In this document: positions 27,177 through 35,745 of the stretch, piece by piece
How positions within the stretch are numbered: the stretch's first letter is position 1
How the letters are laid out: each line of letters begins with the position of its first letter
Assembly: GCA_044227665.1 (NCBI GenBank)
Contig: JBGAWK010000008.1
Location: forward strand, 1-64,000
Source of the DNA: JBGAWK01 sp044227665
Lineage (GTDB): Bacteria > Bacteroidota > Bacteroidia > Chitinophagales > JADIYW01
Direction: 5' to 3'
Length of the DNA: 64,000 nt
Notes under the pieces: model-generated
Seen by the model: only the letters and a program-made list of their open reading frames with translations
Databases searched by the model: none
Told to the model about the DNA's origin: nothing
Program-made: the position numbers and the translations under genes

Positions 27177-27179
27177 TTT
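27172..27179 (+). terminator. T-run ending rnpB
   Basis: Eight T directly after the P1 stem, which itself can act as the terminator hairpin. Confidence 0.6.
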
Positions 27180-27255
27180 ATAATTATGAATATGAGTTTT
27201 CGTTTTTATATAGTTATACTATTTTTAACGTCTATATAGTCATTGTATATTTAGA

Positions 27256-30200
27256 TTGAAATATTTCCTCATATACTACCATAAGGTCATCTGTGCCTTA
27301 GTGCTTATTTGGGCATCTCACAATAGTGTATATAGTCAATTGCCTGATGTGAAGCATCTCGATAATAGGAGAGCGGTACATATTTATGCTCAATCTATGG
27401 CTATAAGATTGGACTCTTTACTCTGTATTCCTTCTTCATTAATAGTAAAAAACAGAGACGGTATTGTCGTAGAAGATTCCCTATACAGGTATGATACACT
27501 ACGAAATACCATATATGTATCACCTGCGGTAAAAGATACCCTCATAGCCACCTTTCGAGTGTTCCCATTCTCCGAAAGCATAAGTTACCAACCCATAGCC
27601 ACCCCTCCCGAAGAGCAGAAAAGTTATAACTATATACCTTCATATCTGCTTAGTGATGACCATGTGTCGAATCCCTTTGACTGGGGGGAAGGATTGCGCT
27701 ATAACGGTAGTATTTCTAGAGGACTGAGCATAGGAAATACCCAAAGTCTGGGATTAAATTCCGCCCTTAATATGCAGATTTCAGGTAGAATCAATGGATT
27801 GGAAATATTGGCAGTATTGAATGATAACACGATACCATTGGAACCAGAAGGCACCACCCAGCAAATACAGGATTTTGATAGAATATATATACAAGTAAAA
27901 AAGGACTCTACGCAGCTTACCGCCGGAGATTTTGACATTCGTTCCTATAATCATCATTTTCTGAAATATAGCAAGCAACTGCAAGGACTAAGTTTTAATA
28001 CACAGTATGATATTAAAGACAAAATTCATATACAGCAGCGACTGTCGGCAGCAGTATCCAAAGGAAAATTTGCTAGAAACACATTCATAGGCATAGAAGG
28101 AAATCAGGGGCCGTATAGACTTACAGGCAATAATAGGGAGACTTTTATCGTCATCATAGCAGGAAGCGAAAAGGTATATGTAGATGGACTTTTGCTCACG
28201 CGAGGGGAAGACAATGATTATACTATGGATTACAATTCCGGTGAGATTACATTTACACCTAGGTATTTGATTACCAAAGACAAAAGGATAACCATAGACT
28301 TTGAATATTCAGACCGATATTATCTACGTTCATTCGTGCAAACAAATAATACATTGACCTATAAAAAACTTCAGGCATCCGTAAATGTTTATTTGGAACA
28401 GGATGCTAAGAGTAAGACACTATTCTATGACTTGGATAGCAGCGCCATTACACGATTGGAATACATAGGAAACAACCTCAGCGAGGCCTATATTTCGGGA
28501 GTGAGGAGGACAGAATATACTACAGACAGAGCTATGTATGCCATGAAAGACACTATTGCAGGGGGAGTGGTATATGATAGTGTTTTTTATTTTTCTACCG
28601 ATAGTAATGAAGCCTACTATCAATTGTCATTCTCGTATTTGGGATCTAATAGGGGAAACTATATGCCTGATAAATCTGCCTCAAATGAACGTGTGTATAC
28701 CTGGGTAGCACCTATAAATGGTGTCCCTCAGGGTGCCTATCAGCCGATAATACTTTTGGTTACACCCAAGAAAGACCACTATGTTTCGCTACAGCTTTCT
28801 CAGCAAGTAGGAAAATACTTAACTGTATTTTCAGACTATACTTTTTCCAATAAAGATGTAAATACTTTTTCCGATAGGGATAATAAACAAAATATAGGTC
28901 ATGCCGCTTGGGTAGGCAACCAATGGCAACGCCATCTACGTAGTGATTCTACCCTTACGATTACGGAGTTTACCCAATACGAGATGCGCACCTCCGCATT
29001 TCGCCCCATGGAGCAATATAGAGAGGTGGAATTTACGAGAGACTGGAATGCCGAACTCGACAATCGCCATACAGAACATTTTGTGAAGCAGAGCTTACAT
29101 CTGGCAGACCGCAAAAAAGGACATATTGCCAATATCAAAACCGAATATCTGTACCGCAAAACCGATTATAATGGTATTAGGCAAACCGCAGATTATCAGT
29201 GGAATAAAAGATCTTGGAACATAAATTCTATCGTGTCATGGCTCAAAAGCAAAGATTCTATACAAAAAATAATCTTCGTGCGACCCACATTGAATATGAG
29301 TAAAACTATAGAAAAAGCCTATCAATTAAAAATCAATGCCTTATGCTTCGCAGAAGTAAAAAGCCTAAAAATTAGGGATAATTATCAGGTTGGGAGCTTT
29401 GCTTTCCAGCAGACAGAGTTATCTGCTGCCACATCTTCTACTGCACCTTGGTATCTAATGTTCAAATATACCTTGCGAGATGACTATCTATCTAAGGGGA
29501 CAAGATTTAGCAAAGTGACTATTGGGCATACTTTGGAGACGAAAGGTAGTGCCAATAAACTGAAACAACAGACCTTGCAGTGGTCTTTTGCTTTGCGAAA
29601 ACTACATATCAAAGACAAGTCACTTACACCCTTAGAGCATGACAACACATATCTAGGAAGGGTGGAATATGGTGTCCGCAACAAGAAAAATGTGGTGCGG
29701 TGGAATAGTATCTATGAACTTGGAAGTGGGCAAGAAAGGGCAAGGGAATTTATATTCTTAGAGGTTCCGCAGGGGCAAGGTATTTATAAGTGGATAGACC
29801 AAAATGGTGACAGAATACGCCAGCAAGATGAATTTATCATCGCTCAATTTTTGGATAGTGCCAATTATATCAAAGTACTTACCAATCTCAATACGTATGT
29901 ACCTACAAGGCAAGTAGGTTTGTATCTGAATTTTTATTTGCAGCCACAAAAAAAATACCAAGGAGATACAAGTTTTATGGACTTCTTACGAAAATTTAGC
30001 ATGAGCAGCCAGATAGATATGAAGCGCAAAAGTTTCAAAGGCAGCAGCGTATCACCTTTCAATCCTTTTGTTTTTGATGTAAATGACAGCAATCTCGTTT
30101 CATCAGGATTAGCCATCCGGAATGCTTTGCAATTCAATCAAGGGCATCCTATTTACAGTATCAATTATTTGTCTAATATTGTTCAGGATAAAATATTTTT

Positions 30201-30750
30201 GAGCAACGGCTTTGACGTGCGATATCGCAATGAGCATACTTTGCAGGGGTATTACAATCTGAAACGCAATTATACGTTTGCGATAAAAAGTGTTTTTGGA
30301 AAAAATGACTACACTTCCCAATTCTATGCACAAAACAGCTATGCTTTGAAGGTTAGAAATGTAGAACCTTCATTTAGTTATATATATAAAGTAAATCTTA
30401 AAGCTACCCTAGGATACTACTTTTCAAATAAAAGAAACAATGTAGAATATGGAGGAGAAAAGAGTGGGGTACACAAAGTTTTTGTAGAAGGAAGGTATGC
30501 TGTGTCGGGGAATTTTACGGCAGAAGTAAAATTTGCTTTTGCACAGGTCAACTACAATGGACTAAGTAATAGCACTAAATCTTACGTCTTATTAGAAGGG
30601 CTGCAACCCAACAAGAACATGGTATGGAATGTTCGCTTTGAAAAGTTTATAGGCAATAACCTACAACTGAGTTTAGAGTATGACGGCAGAAAGTCTATGA
30701 CGGCAAAAGCTATACATACCGGACGCATGAGTATCAGAGCCTTATTCTAA
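27256..30750 (+). CDS. large secreted protein, probable outer-membrane barrel
   Basis: A 1164-residue protein with a signal peptide (MKYFLIYYHKVICALVLIWA...). The start codon is TTG at 27256; the next Met is at residue 48 and would lose the signal, so TTG is preferred. Near residues 300-345 it has the repeated secreted-protein segment ETFIVIIAGSEKVYVDGLLL and YTMDYNSGEITFTPRY, seen in large conserved Bacteroidota surface proteins. The C-terminal two thirds is rich in alternating hydrophobic strands ending RMSIRALF, which suggests a beta-barrel in the outer membrane. No specific function is recognised. It converges with the RlmI-like gene. Confidence 0.8.
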   Translation: MKYFLIYYHKVICALVLIWASHNSVYSQLPDVKHLDNRRAVHIYAQSMAIRLDSLLCIPSSLIVKNRDGIVVEDSLYRYDTLRNTIYVSPAVKDTLIATFRVFPFSESISYQPIATPPEEQKSYNYIPSYLLSDDHVSNPFDWGEGLRYNGSISRGLSIGNTQSLGLNSALNMQISGRINGLEILAVLNDNTIPLEPEGTTQQIQDFDRIYIQVKKDSTQLTAGDFDIRSYNHHFLKYSKQLQGLSFNTQYDIKDKIHIQQRLSAAVSKGKFARNTFIGIEGNQGPYRLTGNNRETFIVIIAGSEKVYVDGLLLTRGEDNDYTMDYNSGEITFTPRYLITKDKRITIDFEYSDRYYLRSFVQTNNTLTYKKLQASVNVYLEQDAKSKTLFYDLDSSAITRLEYIGNNLSEAYISGVRRTEYTTDRAMYAMKDTIAGGVVYDSVFYFSTDSNEAYYQLSFSYLGSNRGNYMPDKSASNERVYTWVAPINGVPQGAYQPIILLVTPKKDHYVSLQLSQQVGKYLTVFSDYTFSNKDVNTFSDRDNKQNIGHAAWVGNQWQRHLRSDSTLTITEFTQYEMRTSAFRPMEQYREVEFTRDWNAELDNRHTEHFVKQSLHLADRKKGHIANIKTEYLYRKTDYNGIRQTADYQWNKRSWNINSIVSWLKSKDSIQKIIFVRPTLNMSKTIEKAYQLKINALCFAEVKSLKIRDNYQVGSFAFQQTELSAATSSTAPWYLMFKYTLRDDYLSKGTRFSKVTIGHTLETKGSANKLKQQTLQWSFALRKLHIKDKSLTPLEHDNTYLGRVEYGVRNKKNVVRWNSIYELGSGQERAREFIFLEVPQGQGIYKWIDQNGDRIRQQDEFIIAQFLDSANYIKVLTNLNTYVPTRQVGLYLNFYLQPQKKYQGDTSFMDFLRKFSMSSQIDMKRKSFKGSSVSPFNPFVFDVNDSNLVSSGLAIRNALQFNQGHPIYSINYLSNIVQDKIFLSNGFDVRYRNEHTLQGYYNLKRNYTFAIKSVFGKNDYTSQFYAQNSYALKVRNVEPSFSYIYKVNLKATLGYYFSNKRNNVEYGGEKSGVHKVFVEGRYAVSGNFTAEVKFAFAQVNYNGLSNSTKSYVLLEGLQPNKNMVWNVRFEKFIGNNLQLSLEYDGRKSMTAKAIHTGRMSIRALF

Positions 30751-30752
30751 TA

Positions 30753-31919
30753 TTATTCTATCTTCAATACCAAGCCTTTGAGGTATCTACCTTCGGGATG
30801 AAAAATATTTACCGGGTGGTCGGCAGGCTGCGAAAGTTGGTGTAGTATTCTGATATTCCTTCCACATTCTATGGCTGCAGCTGTAATGGTATGCGTAAAA
30901 AGTTCCAAGTCTATAACCTGGGAGCAGGAGAAAGTGAATAGCAGACCGCCTGGGGATACCGACTTTATACCTTGAATATTTAGGTTTTTATATCCGATTA
31001 CAGCTTTATGTCTCTTCTGGATACTTTTAGCATAAGCGGGAGGGTCTAATATTACTATGTCATAAGGTGTAGTTACTTTCTTTAGATACTGTAGGGTATC
31101 TTCTGTAATGCTACAGTGGTCAGAAGTAAAGTTGTTGATATTGATATTGTACTCTAATGCCGACATAGCCTTTGCCGACACATCTACGGAATGTACCAAG
31201 GATGCACCTCCTGCCATAGCATATAAGGAAAATCCTCCTGTATAGCAGAACGTATTTAATACGCGTTTCCCCTTGCTATAATGCTGCAATAATTTTCTGT
31301 TCTCTCTTTGGTCTATAAAGAAGCCCGTCTTTTGACTTTCAGCTATAGAGATGGAAAAATTTATGTCATTTTCTTTGATTTGCACCTCTTGAATTCCGCC
31401 ATACAGAAATTTATTTTCAACGGTGTGGGCAAATTGCTCGGGCAGGGTCTCCTTACTTTTGCTATACACATGGTGTATGCTGGGTATTGTATGCATTATG
31501 GCGGTAGAAATTTCGGGCAGAGCCTTATACATACCTATACTGTGCGCTTGAAGTACACATACATCACCATATATATCCGCAATAAGTCCAGGCATACCGT
31601 CTCCTTCGCCATGAATAAGTCTGTAACAATTGGTATGGGGTAAGTCTAAGATTTTGCGTAGCTCATAAGCGTTTTTTAGGGCACTATTCCAAAAATGGCT
31701 GTCTATGGCTAACTTCTCGAAAGCTAAAATTTTTACAGATATATTGCCATTAAAATAATGACCCGTGGCTATGATATTATTGCGATAGTCTGCAATATGT
31801 ATTGTAGTACCATCTTCTATAGGCACCGTAGGAGGTATTAGTGCTCCGCTGAACACCCAAGGATGCCGCCGTAGCAGGCTTTTTTCTTTATCTTTTTTTA
31901 GCGTAATAATAGGATACAT
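30753..31919 (-). CDS. SAM-dependent rRNA large-subunit methyltransferase, RlmI-like
   Basis: A 388-residue protein with an N-terminal PUA-like domain (MYPIITLKKDKEKSLLRRHP) and a C-terminal Rossmann methyltransferase. SAM motif I is NTFCYTGGFSLYAMAGGA, and VILDPPAYAK holds the catalytic Asp-Pro-Pro motif. It should methylate a cytosine of 23S rRNA, as RlmI does. It follows folA by 7 bp and is the last gene of the H1-like/thyA/folA group. Confidence 0.92.
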   Translation of the reverse strand: MYPIITLKKDKEKSLLRRHPWVFSGALIPPTVPIEDGTTIHIADYRNNIIATGHYFNGNISVKILAFEKLAIDSHFWNSALKNAYELRKILDLPHTNCYRLIHGEGDGMPGLIADIYGDVCVLQAHSIGMYKALPEISTAIMHTIPSIHHVYSKSKETLPEQFAHTVENKFLYGGIQEVQIKENDINFSISIAESQKTGFFIDQRENRKLLQHYSKGKRVLNTFCYTGGFSLYAMAGGASLVHSVDVSAKAMSALEYNININNFTSDHCSITEDTLQYLKKVTTPYDIVILDPPAYAKSIQKRHKAVIGYKNLNIQGIKSVSPGGLLFTFSCSQVIDLELFTHTITAAAIECGRNIRILHQLSQPADHPVNIFHPEGRYLKGLVLKIE

Positions 31920-31926
31920 GATAGAC

Positions 31927-32415
31927 TTACATTTCTAACTCATAATATGTGGAGTCATAATCATTGTCAGCATCTTTGGCAATAAATTCTTTATCGGAGA
32001 TATCCCAATCTTCAATAGTATATTTAGGAAAAAAAGCGTCGCCTTTAGGACTGCAATGTACCTGTGTAATATACATCCGATCTGCCAAGTCCATTGCCTG
32101 CTCGTAGATGCTGCTACCTCCTATGATAAATACTTCGCTGAGATCTTTCTCTCCTGCAAAGCGCAAAGCTTCATTGAGGTCGTTGAATACCAAGCAGTTT
32201 TCTGCTTTATAATTTTTGTCGAAAGACAATACTACATTGATGCGATTTGGCAAGGCCTTACCTATGGACTCAAAAGTCTTTCTACCCATGATGACCATCT
32301 TTCCGGTAGTGAGGTGCTTGAACCTTTTCATGTCGGCTTTGAGATGCCAGAGTAATTTATTGTCTTTGCCTATAGCATTATTATCGGCTATGGCAGCTAT
32401 TATGGATATAATCAT
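31927..32415 (-). CDS. folA: dihydrofolate reductase
   Basis: The start is the ATG at 32415, giving MIISIIAAIADNNAIGKDNK; the 11 codons upstream belong to the thyA tail. The 162-residue enzyme has LLWHLKADMKRFKHLTTGKM and the NADPH segment VIMGRKTFESIGKALPNR, plus EVFIIGGSSIYEQAM. It reduces dihydrofolate made by thymidylate synthase. The start overlaps the thyA stop by 4 nt (ATGA). Confidence 0.97.
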   Translation of the reverse strand: MIISIIAAIADNNAIGKDNKLLWHLKADMKRFKHLTTGKMVIMGRKTFESIGKALPNRINVVLSFDKNYKAENCLVFNDLNEALRFAGEKDLSEVFIIGGSSIYEQAMDLADRMYITQVHCSPKGDAFFPKYTIEDWDISDKEFIAKDADNDYDSTYYELEM

Positions 32416-33293
32416 ACGGCTACTTCTCCTTTTATTGCTGGGTGGCAAAGATAATTTTTTAATGTAAAGTCTTCATAGCTAAAACCAAAAATATCTTTTA
32501 TTTCAGGATTGATTTCCATAGTAGGAAGAGCATGAGTGCTACGGCTAAGTTGCAACTTTACCTGCTCTATATGATTGGTATATATATGTGCATCGCCAAA
32601 TGTATGTACAAAATCGCCAGCTTCGAGGTTACATACCTGTGCTATCATAAGGGTAAGCAAGGCATACGATGCAATATTGAAAGGCACGCCCAAGAATGCA
32701 TCGGCACTACGCTGGTATAGCTGGCATGATAGCTTGCCATTCAATACATAAAATTGGAAAATAGAATGACAGGGTGGCAATGTCATCCGGTCAATATCTG
32801 CTACATTCCATGCACTTACTATCAATCTTCGAGAATCGGGATTGGTTTTTATTTGCTGAATCAAGTTCTGTATCTGATCTACATAGCTGCCGTCGGGGCA
32901 ATGCCATTGCCGCCATTGTGAGCCATATACAGGCCCTAAATTTCCCCATTTTTGCGCAAAAAGCTCATCCTCTGCTATACGTTCGGCAAAAGTTTTCATG
33001 TCTATGCCGTCATAGTCTGTACTTTTTTGATATTGTGCAAAAGGCCAGTCATCCCATATTCTTACGCCATTCCTACATAGGTAACGGATATTGGTGTCGC
33101 CACGCAGAAACCATAATAATTCTATAATTATGGATTTGAGATGCACCCGTTTTGTAGTAACTAAGGGAAATCCTTCAGCTAAATTGAAGCGCATCTGATA
33201 GCCAAATACACTTATAGTTCCTGTTCCTGTACGATCTTCTTTGTGTACGCCATGACTCAAAATATGAGATAAAAAATCTAAATACTGCTTCAC
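32412..33293 (-). CDS. thyA: thymidylate synthase
   Basis: A 293-residue ThyA that makes dTMP from dUMP and methylene-tetrahydrofolate. The N-terminal DRTGTGTISVFG, the catalytic cysteine in LPPCHSIFQFY (C175), QRSADAFLGVPFNIASYALL and HIYTNHIEQV are all intact. It is longer than the short 264-residue form because of an insert around residues 85-120. It is coupled to folA downstream, and the H1-like gene is 9 bp upstream. Confidence 0.98.
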   Translation of the reverse strand: MKQYLDFLSHILSHGVHKEDRTGTGTISVFGYQMRFNLAEGFPLVTTKRVHLKSIIIELLWFLRGDTNIRYLCRNGVRIWDDWPFAQYQKSTDYDGIDMKTFAERIAEDELFAQKWGNLGPVYGSQWRQWHCPDGSYVDQIQNLIQQIKTNPDSRRLIVSAWNVADIDRMTLPPCHSIFQFYVLNGKLSCQLYQRSADAFLGVPFNIASYALLTLMIAQVCNLEAGDFVHTFGDAHIYTNHIEQVKLQLSRSTHALPTMEINPEIKDIFGFSYEDFTLKNYLCHPAIKGEVAV

Positions 33294-33302
33294 AGTTGCA
33301 AA

Positions 33303-33479
33303 TTACAACTTTTTTGTATCTAAAATTTCCTTTCTAATTGCTGTGGCCAATTCTTTTACTTCCTGTAGCCCTTTTCTTATGCGAATTCCAGCACTTTTAT
33401 TCTTATTATGTGTAAATTTATCCATGTCTATAGAAATATTTTCTACTATGGATTTGATTTTTAGATATTTTTCTTTCAT
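33303..33479 (-). CDS. histone H1-like DNA-binding protein
   Basis: A 58-residue basic protein starting MKEKYLKIKSIVENISIDMD, then KFTHNKNKSAGIRIRKGLQE and VKELATAIRKEILDTKKL. The N-K-S/A-A-G-x-R-x-R-K-G-x-Q-E pattern is that of the small H1-like proteins found across Bacteroidota. The in-frame codons before 33479 (MLKFT) are not needed. It should bind DNA nonspecifically and help compact the nucleoid. It lies 9 bp before thyA. Confidence 0.85.
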   Translation of the reverse strand: MKEKYLKIKSIVENISIDMDKFTHNKNKSAGIRIRKGLQEVKELATAIRKEILDTKKL

Positions 33480-33539
33480 CGTAAATTTCAACACTAATAT
33501 AATAAAATGTTGATATATATGCGAAATTTTTGAAATTTT

Positions 33540-34082
33540 TTAATAGCAATTGCAAGCATAGTCCGTTTCTAAATCTATAGCTGTAACTACTTTGGTTTCA
33601 TGATTGCAGGCCGCAAATACGATTCTGATGAGTTGGCCATCTTCCGATCTGTCTTCTATAGCATAAGTAGGACAGGGCTTGTCGTGAGTATCACTTTTTT
33701 TATAATTTATTATTCCTTCGTCTAATACTTCTATGATTTCATCATTATTTATTTGTCGGCATGACATTCTGCACTTGGCATGTTTGGTCAAGGTAAGATG
33801 ACGTGCTTTTAGCTGTGCTAAGATTTCTTTATCCTCGGATGTCTGTTTGGCTGTGCTGGTATGTTTACTGGTTTCAGCCTCATTTTGTTCATAGAGTATA
33901 TGTGTAATATTCGATTCGCGTTGTTCCATTTGACTTTCGGAAATATAGCCTGTGTTATCATTTTCAGGTAAATGCTCATCAGGTGTATTACAACTGCTAA
34001 GGCAAGATAAAATGTTAAAATATGTGAATAAAAATAAAAAGGTGTGATATTTGTAGGCTTTTAAAAAGAATGATAAATACAT
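33540..34082 (-). CDS. DUF4258-domain lipoprotein
   Basis: The ATG at 34082 is chosen; a GTG at 34088 is in frame. A signal with lipobox (TYFNILSCLSSC) leads a linker rich in Glu, Thr and Lys. The C-terminal 90 residues carry the DUF4258 pattern, LTLTKHAKCRMSCRQI, IIEVLDEGIINYKK and RIVFAACNHETKVVTAIDLE, a small domain of unknown role that often resembles toxin-like folds. The start region overlaps the divergent DUF6134-like gene by 13 bp. Confidence 0.8.
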   Translation of the reverse strand: MYLSFFLKAYKYHTFLFLFTYFNILSCLSSCNTPDEHLPENDNTGYISESQMEQRESNITHILYEQNEAETSKHTSTAKQTSEDKEILAQLKARHLTLTKHAKCRMSCRQINNDEIIEVLDEGIINYKKSDTHDKPCPTYAIEDRSEDGQLIRIVFAACNHETKVVTAIDLETDYACNCY

Positions 34083-34681
34083 TTTCACGAGTACTGTTTT
34101 TTATTTGTGTACTACAAATATACACGGCTTCCTATGCCGCAGACAAAAAATTTGATATTATCCAAAATGGCAAAAGTATAGGAACAGCCACATTAAGTGA
34201 TATTAATGATAATAAATCACAAACTACAACATATACCTTCCAGTGTGATTATATAATGAACATAGGTATGGAAATTTCTATTTCCGACTTTCTGGCCTCT
34301 ACTTTTTCAAAAGATACTTTACAAAGCTGCAAAGTGATAAGTAAATTGAATGGCAAAGATAGATTTACGGTTGAGCAGTCTATAAATGCAGATAAATCAT
34401 ACAAGCGTACCGTAAATAAAAAAGCTATCGAAATGACTATTACGCCCATTGTGTATAGCTACGTACTGATGTATGTCAAGATGCCTAATCCCTCTGTAAA
34501 ATCAGTATATTCTGAATATTACGGCAAAAATATTGACATAAAAAAGACTGGTGAAAACACGTATTTCGTAGGAACGAGTACTGCTAATAAATCTACATTT
34601 TATTATGATGCCAAAGGTGAATTAAAGAAAGTAAGCGTAATTTCTTCTATAGGCTCATTTGATATAATTCCTGCTAAATAA
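34070..34681 (+). CDS. DUF6134-like secreted protein
   Basis: A 203-residue protein with a signal peptide (MINTFSRVLFFICVLQIYTA...). The mature part begins KKFDIIQNGKSIGTATLSDI and runs in alternating strands to the end, matching the secreted family I know as DUF6134. No catalytic residues can be named. It is divergent from the DUF4258 lipoprotein gene, and each promoter falls near or within the other gene. It converges with murB. Confidence 0.7.
   Translation: MINTFSRVLFFICVLQIYTASYAADKKFDIIQNGKSIGTATLSDINDNKSQTTTYTFQCDYIMNIGMEISISDFLASTFSKDTLQSCKVISKLNGKDRFTVEQSINADKSYKRTVNKKAIEMTITPIVYSYVLMYVKMPNPSVKSVYSEYYGKNIDIKKTGENTYFVGTSTANKSTFYYDAKGELKKVSVISSIGSFDIIPAK
34115..34122 (-). promoter_or_regulatory. 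-7 box of the DUF4258 lipoprotein gene
   Basis: TATATTTG on the minus strand lies inside the 5' part of the DUF6134-like coding region, 32 nt upstream of the lipoprotein ATG at 34082. Confidence 0.45.
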
Positions 34682-34686
34682 TTGCA

Positions 34687-35706
34687 TCAAAGGATATTTA
34701 CTTCCATCTCTAATTCGATACCAAAGGTATCTGCCACAGATTTTTGTACATCGTAAGCATGGTGTAAAATTTCTTTACCCGTTGCGCCACCATAGTTTAC
34801 AATTACCAAGGGTTGACGTATATGATTACCCGTATTGCCCACTATTTTTCCTTTCCATCCACATTGCTCAATAAGCCACGCCGCAGGTATTTTTACTTTT
34901 TCATCGGAGGTAGGGTAGTGAGGCATATCGGGATATTTATCATTTAATTTTTTGAACCATAGAGAGGATATTACAGGATTTTTGAAAAAACTTCCTGCAT
35001 TACCTAGCTCTTTGGGATTAGGCAGCTTGGAATTTCTGATATATATTACAGCCTCCGCTACATCTGCAATGCTAGGATTCTGAACTTTTCTTTCTGCTAA
35101 GACTTTCTGTATATCGCCGTACTTGCTATGAATTTTTGGATTTTTATCCAATTTTAGCACTATGGAAGTGATAAAATATTTGTTTTTGGCTTCTCTCTTA
35201 AAAATACTGTCTCTGTAACCAAACCGGCATTGATGGTTAGAGAAAGTGGTATCTTCAGCGGTATTCATGTCTATGGCATGTATAGCTGTGAGCACTTCCT
35301 TGATTTCGCATCCATAGGCGCCAATATTTTGTATAGGTGCGGCCCCCACAGTGCCGGGTATTAATGCTAAATTTTCTATCCCTCCATAATTATGGGCTAC
35401 AGCATAACGCACTACCTCATGCCATATCGTTCCTGACATGATTTGTAGCCAAATATTATTTTCATCCTCATCTATTGTATGAATACCTTGCAAATCATTG
35501 TGGATTACTAACCCATCAATATTTCTTGTAAAAAGTATATTACTGCCACTACCGAGAATTAAGATACTATGAAAATTTGAAATATCATTTTGTATAAGTT
35601 CTTGTAAATCATTTATTTTATCAATATTTGTAAAATAATTACTTGAAATATCTAATCCAAAAGTATTGTACTGTAGTAGCGGCTTATTTGTAGTGATTGC
35701 ATACAT
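34687..35706 (-). CDS. murB: UDP-N-acetylenolpyruvoylglucosamine reductase
   Basis: A 339-residue flavoenzyme that makes UDP-MurNAc for peptidoglycan. The FAD-binding part has ILILGSGSNILF, and the conserved blocks NLALIPGTVGAAPIQNIGAY, CRFGYRDSIFK and GNAGSFFKNPVIS (catalytic Ser) follow. The C-terminus ELEMEVNIL has the proton-relay Glu. Length and motif set are type I. It stands alone on the minus strand. Confidence 0.97.
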   Translation of the reverse strand: MYAITTNKPLLQYNTFGLDISSNYFTNIDKINDLQELIQNDISNFHSILILGSGSNILFTRNIDGLVIHNDLQGIHTIDEDENNIWLQIMSGTIWHEVVRYAVAHNYGGIENLALIPGTVGAAPIQNIGAYGCEIKEVLTAIHAIDMNTAEDTTFSNHQCRFGYRDSIFKREAKNKYFITSIVLKLDKNPKIHSKYGDIQKVLAERKVQNPSIADVAEAVIYIRNSKLPNPKELGNAGSFFKNPVISSLWFKKLNDKYPDMPHYPTSDEKVKIPAAWLIEQCGWKGKIVGNTGNHIRQPLVIVNYGGATGKEILHHAYDVQKSVADTFGIELEMEVNIL

Positions 35707-35745
35707 GGCGGTAAAAATAATCTGTAATTTCAGAATTACAAGGAA

